Origin: Gammaproteobacteria bacterium
GTDB taxonomy: Bacteria > Pseudomonadota > Gammaproteobacteria > SZUA-140
Assembly: GCA_016712635.1 (NCBI GenBank)
Contig: JADJQS010000006.1
Location: 186,001-250,000, forward strand
DNA length: 64,000 bases
Direction: 5' to 3'
This document shows positions 60,202 to 64,000 of this stretch, in pieces. The first letter of the stretch is position 1; each line of letters begins with the position of its first letter. The notes under the pieces were generated by a model that made no database searches, was not told the origin of the DNA, and worked only from the letters and a program-made list of their open reading frames with translations. The translations under genes were made by a program, and so were the position numbers.

Positions 60202-61468
60202 CCGCGTCCACCCGGATGCGCGCGAGGGGGAGGGTCAGGTGCACGCAGGCGCCGCCGCTGCCTCGGTTGTGCATATCCAGGCTGCCGCCGTAGCGGGTGA
60301 CCGTGGCGAGCGCCAGATACAGTCCGAGCCCCTGTCCCCCGTCCTTGGTGGTGAAGAAGGCCTGGCCGGCGCGCGCGAGGTCCTCCGGCCGGAAGCCGGG
60401 GCCGCGGTCGCAGACCTTGATTCGCAGCGTATCCTCGTCCCAGCCCGCCACGATCTCCACGCTGTCGGGCGAGGCGTCGGCGGCGTTGTCGAGGAGGTTG
60501 TACAAGGCCTGATCCAGCGTGCGGTCCACCACGATCCAGGGTCCCGCTCCCTGCGCGCCCGTCCAGTCGACCTGATGGCGGACCTCCGGACGGCGCCGGT
60601 GCCATTGCTCGATCAGTGCGTCGAGATACGCGCGCAGCCCCAGCTTGCGTCCGGATTCCGCGCGCGCCTCGCCGGCCTGTTCAGAGAGCCCCGACAGCAC
60701 CTGCTTGCAGCGGTCGATCTGGGCGCGCACGATCGCCAGCCGCCGGCCGAGGCGGGCATCGTCCGCGCATTCACGCGCCAGCTCGTCGGTCACCACCGCC
60801 ATGGTGGCGAGCGGCGTCCCCAGTTCGTGGGCTGCGCCGGCCGCGAGCGTGCCGAGCGCGAGCAGGCGCTCGTCGCGCAGGGCGCGCTCGCGCGCGTGCG
60901 CCAGGCGCTGCTGGTGTTCGCGCAGCGCGATGCCCATCCGGGTCACGAAATAGGCGATCAGCGCGGCGCTCAGGACGAACCCGATCCACATGCCCACCAC
61001 GTGCATGTGAAAACCGTGCGCGCTCGGCTGCGGCAGGGGGCGGTAGAACAGCATCAGCAGGCTGTAACCGCCGATCGCGAGCCCGGCAGTGGCGTAACTG
61101 TAGCGCTGCGGCAACGCCGCCGCCGACACCGTGAGCGGCAGCAGGAGGAGGAAGGAGAACGGGTTGGTGGCCCCGCCGCTGAGGTAGAGCAGGGCGCCGA
61201 AGGCGAGGATGTCCAGGGCGAGCTGTACGTACAGCTCGCGTTCGCGGACCGGAGACGGGCGGCGCAGGCGCCAGGCCGTATAAAGATTGAGCAGGACATG
61301 CGCCAGCACCACGGCGCTCATGGCCGCCACGGGCAGCAGGATCCCCAGCGCCGTCGTGGCCACGATCAGCGCGACGAGTTCGCCCCCGTTGAGGACGGCG
61401 CGCAACAGCACCAGGCGTTGCAGGTTCAGGCGGGTGGAGGCGGTGAATGCGGGGAGTAGCGCGTGCAT
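60194..61468 (-). CDS. regB: Redox-sensing histidine kinase RegB (PrrB)
   Basis: A 424-aa membrane sensor kinase with about six transmembrane helices. Two RegB hallmarks are visible: the quinone-binding motif GGATNPFSFLL in the membrane part, and a redox-active Cys in QIDRCKQVLSGL after the phospho-acceptor His of LAAGAAHELGTPLATMAV. ATP-binding motifs are NLLDNAADASPDS, CDRGPGFRPED and GGQGLGLYLALATV. RegB/RegA control respiration, carbon or sulfur metabolism in response to the quinone pool. The start MHALLPAF is chosen because the upstream frame looks non-coding. Confidence 0.92.
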   Translation of the reverse strand: MHALLPAFTASTRLNLQRLVLLRAVLNGGELVALIVATTALGILLPVAAMSAVVLAHVLLNLYTAWRLRRPSPVRERELYVQLALDILAFGALLYLSGGATNPFSFLLLLPLTVSAAALPQRYSYATAGLAIGGYSLLMLFYRPLPQPSAHGFHMHVVGMWIGFVLSAALIAYFVTRMGIALREHQQRLAHARERALRDERLLALGTLAAGAAHELGTPLATMAVVTDELARECADDARLGRRLAIVRAQIDRCKQVLSGLSEQAGEARAESGRKLGLRAYLDALIEQWHRRRPEVRHQVDWTGAQGAGPWIVVDRTLDQALYNLLDNAADASPDSVEIVAGWDEDTLRIKVCDRGPGFRPEDLARAGQAFFTTKDGGQGLGLYLALATVTRYGGSLDMHNRGSGGACVHLTLPLARIRVDADE

Positions 61469-61682
61469 GGATTGCGCGTGACGTGGCGGCTCGGCGCAAA
61501 CTATAGCACAGGCCCGCGCCCGGGGGCCGGGGTGCGGCATTTTGTCGCAGTACGCCGGCCGGCGCGGATGGCTTCTGCGCCAGGTACGGGCGGGCCGTGG
61601 CGGCCTGTCTTGCCGCGGGCCGCTGTCGTGTGATCGTGCGGCCATCCTGCTATCATGCGCGGGTCGCCCCGGGTCCTCCGCC

Positions 61683-62525
61683 ATGCTGAGCTATCGCCAC
61701 GCCTTCCACGCAGGTAATTTCGCCGATGTGCTCAAGCATCTGGTGCTCGATCGGATCCTTGCCCACCTGGCCATCAAGGACAAGCCCTTTTTCTGCCTCG
61801 ACACCCATGCCGGGTCGGGCGGCTACGACCTGACCGGCACGTACGCGCGCAGAAACGGCGAATTCGAAGGCGGCATCGGCCGGCTCTGGGGGCGCGGTGA
61901 CCTGCCGGCCCCGCTCGCGGAGTATCTCGCCGCGGTGCAGGAGTACAACGCCTCCGACCGCCTGCGCGCCTATCCGGGATCGCCGTATTTCGAGCGCCGC
62001 CGCCTGCGCGCCCGCGACCGGCTCGTGCTGTGCGAGCTGCATCCGACCGAGCTGAGGGAGCTGAAATCGTTCGCGCAGAAGGACCGGCGCATCAAGGTGG
62101 TGTACGGCGACGGCTTCCGCGAATGCATCGGTTTCCTCCCCCCGACCGAGCGGCGCGGCCTCGTCCTGATCGACCCGTCCTACGAGATCAAGACCGACTA
62201 TCGCCGGGCGGTCGAGGCGCTGTCGCGCGCCTGTCGTCAATTCGAGACCGGGATCTTCGCGCTCTGGTATCCGGTGATCGAGCGCCGCAGGATCGACGGG
62301 ATGGAGGAGGCACTGCGGCGGAGCGGGGTCCGCCGTGTCATGCTGTTCGAGCTGGGTGTCGAACCGGACGGCCGGGAGCGCGGCATGACCGCGAGCGGCA
62401 TGATCGTGGTCAACCCGCCCTGGACCCTGCACGAGGAGATGGAGGCGGTGCTGCCGTTTCTCGCCGACGCGCTGGGCCGGGACGGCGGCGGCCACTACCG
62501 CATGTTCGAGCTGGTGCCGGAGTAG
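61683..62525 (+). CDS. rlmJ: 23S rRNA (adenine-2030-N6)-methyltransferase RlmJ
   Basis: A 280-aa SAM-dependent methyltransferase, the same length as E. coli RlmJ. The N-terminal MLSYRHAFHAGNFADVLKHL is diagnostic. The SAM site appears as CLDTHAGSGGYDLTG, the central part has the YNASDRLRAYPGSPY insertion, and the catalytic motif is VLIDPSYEIKTDY. The C-terminus reads MTASGMIVVNPPW. The ATG at 61683 was chosen because it gives the canonical start. It is divergent from regB. Confidence 0.95.
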   Translation: MLSYRHAFHAGNFADVLKHLVLDRILAHLAIKDKPFFCLDTHAGSGGYDLTGTYARRNGEFEGGIGRLWGRGDLPAPLAEYLAAVQEYNASDRLRAYPGSPYFERRRLRARDRLVLCELHPTELRELKSFAQKDRRIKVVYGDGFRECIGFLPPTERRGLVLIDPSYEIKTDYRRAVEALSRACRQFETGIFALWYPVIERRRIDGMEEALRRSGVRRVMLFELGVEPDGRERGMTASGMIVVNPPWTLHEEMEAVLPFLADALGRDGGGHYRMFELVPE

Positions 62526-62609
62526 CCGGGATTCTTCAGCCGGTCATCCGGCTGGAGAGGCGCGGGCAGGGTGTTCCCTGCCGGGTGCGCGCCAGCCACC
62601 GCCCGTCAT

Positions 62610-62816
62610 TCAGGCGGCAAGGTGCGGCGGGGCATGAGTCCCGCCCCGCGCCTCGATCCTGCGCCACACACGTTCGTGGAAGTAGAACGCCACCGTGTTT
62701 ACCGCCGGCTCGATCAGGGCCACCGCGCCGCCGATCACCACGTCGCCGGTCAGCAGGCAGGCGACCGCAAAGGCGATCGAGAAGTGCAGGATGGCGAATG
62801 TCAGTGTCTTGGTCAT
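62610..62816 (-). CDS. DUF2061 small membrane protein
   Basis: A 68-aa protein with two helices (ILHFSIAFAVACLLTGDVVI, GGAVALIEPAVNTVAFYF) and the family end FHERVWRRIE. This pattern is DUF2061, of unknown function. A Fur-box-like sequence lies 30 bases upstream, suggesting iron-linked control. The ATG at 62816 is the family start. Confidence 0.82.
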   Translation of the reverse strand: MTKTLTFAILHFSIAFAVACLLTGDVVIGGAVALIEPAVNTVAFYFHERVWRRIEARGGTHAPPHLAA

Positions 62817-62846
62817 GGTCTGTCCCGTTCACGAGGTCCTGTAATA

Positions 62847-62865
62847 GATAATAATGGTTCTCATG
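62847..62865 (-). promoter_or_regulatory. Candidate Fur box upstream of the DUF2061 gene
   Basis: On the minus strand the bases read ATGAGAACCATTATTATC, close to Fur sites of the TGAGAAxxATTATT form; by eye about 12 of 19 positions agree with the palindromic consensus. It lies between the gene start and its likely promoter. Confidence 0.35.
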
Positions 62866-62870
62866 CAGGA

Positions 62871-63181
62871 TCAAAGTCGATTTATTCTTGGCGGGCGATA
62901 GGGCGCGGCTATGGCCGGGGCCTCAGTGACGCGGTGTGGCAGGGGACAGGAAGGTGATGCGTAGGTGCCATGAACGATCGCACGCGCATGGCGGATGACA
63001 GCGGTGTCGGATCGATGCCGGGCTCGCCGTCTTATGATGGCCGTCCCTGGCAGTACGTCTCCTGGTTCTTACCATAGCCGTTTGATCCGGCATCCACCAT
63101 AATACTTTCAGGGGGAGCGGTGAAGCTCCCGTCGGCCGTGAGAAAGCGGTACTGATCTAACGTGACGCACGATCTCATTCT
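62871..63181. other. Intergenic region with no recognised gene
   Basis: About 310 bases between the divergent DUF2061 and glutaminyl cyclase genes. I find no tRNA cloverleaf and no reading frame with coding character. A small hairpin (GGGAGC / GCTCCC near 63115-63135) is the only visible structure. Confidence 0.4.
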
Positions 63182-64000
63182 ATGATCCCGCGAACAGCGC
63201 GCATGCATTCACCTGCGCGGTGGGGACTTCTGCTGTCCCTGATCCTGTGCGCCTTCCTCCTCGCCGATGTGAACGGCGCGGCACCGGCGGGCGCCACGGG
63301 TCAGGCAGGGTCCGCCCCGGTATCCGGCTTCCGCATCGTGCGCATCTACCCGCACGACCGCCGTGCCTTCACGCAGGGCCTGGTCTACCTGGACGGCGAG
63401 CTGTACGAGGGTACCGGGCTCAACGGCGCCTCGTCGGTGCGCCGGGTCGAGCTCAAGAGCGGCCGGGTGTTGCAGAAACTGCCACTCGACGGGAAGTACT
63501 TCGGTGAAGGCCTCGCCGCCTGGGGGCCGAACCTGATCCAGCTGACGCTCCGCTCGAATCTCGGCTTCGTCTACGACCGCGCCACACTGCGGCTGCGCCA
63601 GACCTTCACCTATGCCGGCGAGGGCTGGGGGCTGACGCACGACGGGGAGCGCCTGATCATGAGCGACGGGACTTCCGTCCTGCGCTACCTCAACCCCTGG
63701 ACCTATGAGGAGATGGGGGTCCTGCCGGTGCGTGACGGCGGGCGCGAGATCACCGGCCTGAACGAGCTGGAATACGTGAACGGGGAGATCTTTGCCAATG
63801 TGTGGCCGACCGACCGGATCGTGCGCATCGCGGCCGGGACCGGAGCGGTGACCGGCTGGATCGACCTCGCGGGCCTGCTCGCACCCGCGGACAAGGGCGC
63901 CCCGGGCAGCGTATTGAACGGCATCGCCTACGATGCGGAAAACGACCGGCTGTTCGTGACCGGCAAGCGGTGGCCGAGACTGTTCGAGATCAGGCTGGTC
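63182..64000 (+). CDS. Glutaminyl-peptide cyclotransferase (glutamine cyclotransferase family), 3' end outside window
   Basis: This converts N-terminal glutamine of peptides to pyroglutamate. The frame starts at ATG 63182 and stays open for 273 codons to the window edge. A signal peptide (GLLLSLILCAFLLADVNGA) leads to a beta-propeller of the plant/bacterial QC type. Motifs are FRIVRIYPHDRRAFTQGLVY, YEGTGLNG, YFGEGLAAWG, FTYAGEGWGLTHDGERLIMSDG, EITGLNELEYVNGEIFANVW and VLNGIAYDAENDRLFVTGKR. The last motif is near the usual C-terminus, so only a few codons are missing. A second in-frame ATG at 63203 is also possible. Confidence 0.9.
   Translation, partial: MIPRTARMHSPARWGLLLSLILCAFLLADVNGAAPAGATGQAGSAPVSGFRIVRIYPHDRRAFTQGLVYLDGELYEGTGLNGASSVRRVELKSGRVLQKLPLDGKYFGEGLAAWGPNLIQLTLRSNLGFVYDRATLRLRQTFTYAGEGWGLTHDGERLIMSDGTSVLRYLNPWTYEEMGVLPVRDGGREITGLNELEYVNGEIFANVWPTDRIVRIAAGTGAVTGWIDLAGLLAPADKGAPGSVLNGIAYDAENDRLFVTGKRWPRLFEIRLV

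Noticed and set aside
63105..63150. A riboswitch-like hairpin before the glutaminyl cyclase
   Set aside because: Only one small stem is seen and no conserved riboswitch core could be matched.

Overview
The window is GC-rich chromosomal DNA with dense, mostly vertically inherited housekeeping genes. Gene content and order point to a gammaproteobacterium. Three conserved blocks support this: xerD-dsbC; suhB / trmJ-cysE-iscR-iscS-iscA-ndk-rlmN-pilW-rodZ-ispG-hisS-yfgM-bamB-der, which is the order known from Pseudomonas and relatives; and xseA / guaB-guaA with tadA. AddAB instead of RecBCD, a RegB/RegA redox two-component system, a class II (B12) ribonucleotide reductase, a periplasmic alpha-carbonic anhydrase and a triheme cytochrome suggest an environmental, redox-versatile lineage, perhaps near the Chromatiales or other sulfur-cycle Gammaproteobacteria. 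I cannot name the species.

Layout. 1-13 kb: a partial exported repeat protein, ogt, xerD and dsbC; then on the minus strand addB-addA, fdxA, mutS and a RhdA-type rhodanese. 13-29 kb: suhB faces trmJ-cysE, followed by an isc block lacking iscU, hscBA and fdx, then ndk through der and nrdJ. An IscR-type operator overlaps the iscR promoter. 29-36.8 kb: an unknown protein, a triheme c-type cytochrome, an M23 peptidase whose start region is occupied by a repeat, xseA, guaB and guaA. 36.8-47.8 kb: an accessory stretch between guaA and tadA. It holds an AT-richer HNH/SRA-like restriction endonuclease, sdaA, two decayed LtrA-like fragments, a DUF2171 protein, a small outer-membrane barrel, a frameshifted giant TSP3-repeat/OmpA fusion, a PAP2 phosphatase and a CsgG-like protein with an SH3-like tail. 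47.8-64 kb: tadA, small membrane proteins, oxidoreductases, an exported-protein cluster of unknown role, an AlkD-like glycosylase, GST and quinone reductase, LrgAB, alpha-carbonic anhydrase, RegBA, rlmJ, a DUF2061 protein and a partial glutaminyl cyclase.

The most distinctive non-coding feature is a palindromic repeat (GGGGACAGATTT ... AAATCTGTCCCC) at seven intergenic loci, alone or in clusters. Three other REP-like families occur nearby. In at least two places (the M23 gene and guaA) repeat DNA coincides with the start-codon region of a gene.

How genes work together: CysE, IscS, IscA and IscR couple cysteine supply to Fe-S assembly; PilW, RodZ, YfgM and BamB serve envelope biogenesis; IMPDH and GMP synthetase make GMP; AddAB, MutS, XseA, Ogt and AlkD cover DNA repair; RegB/RegA probably sense the quinone-pool redox state.
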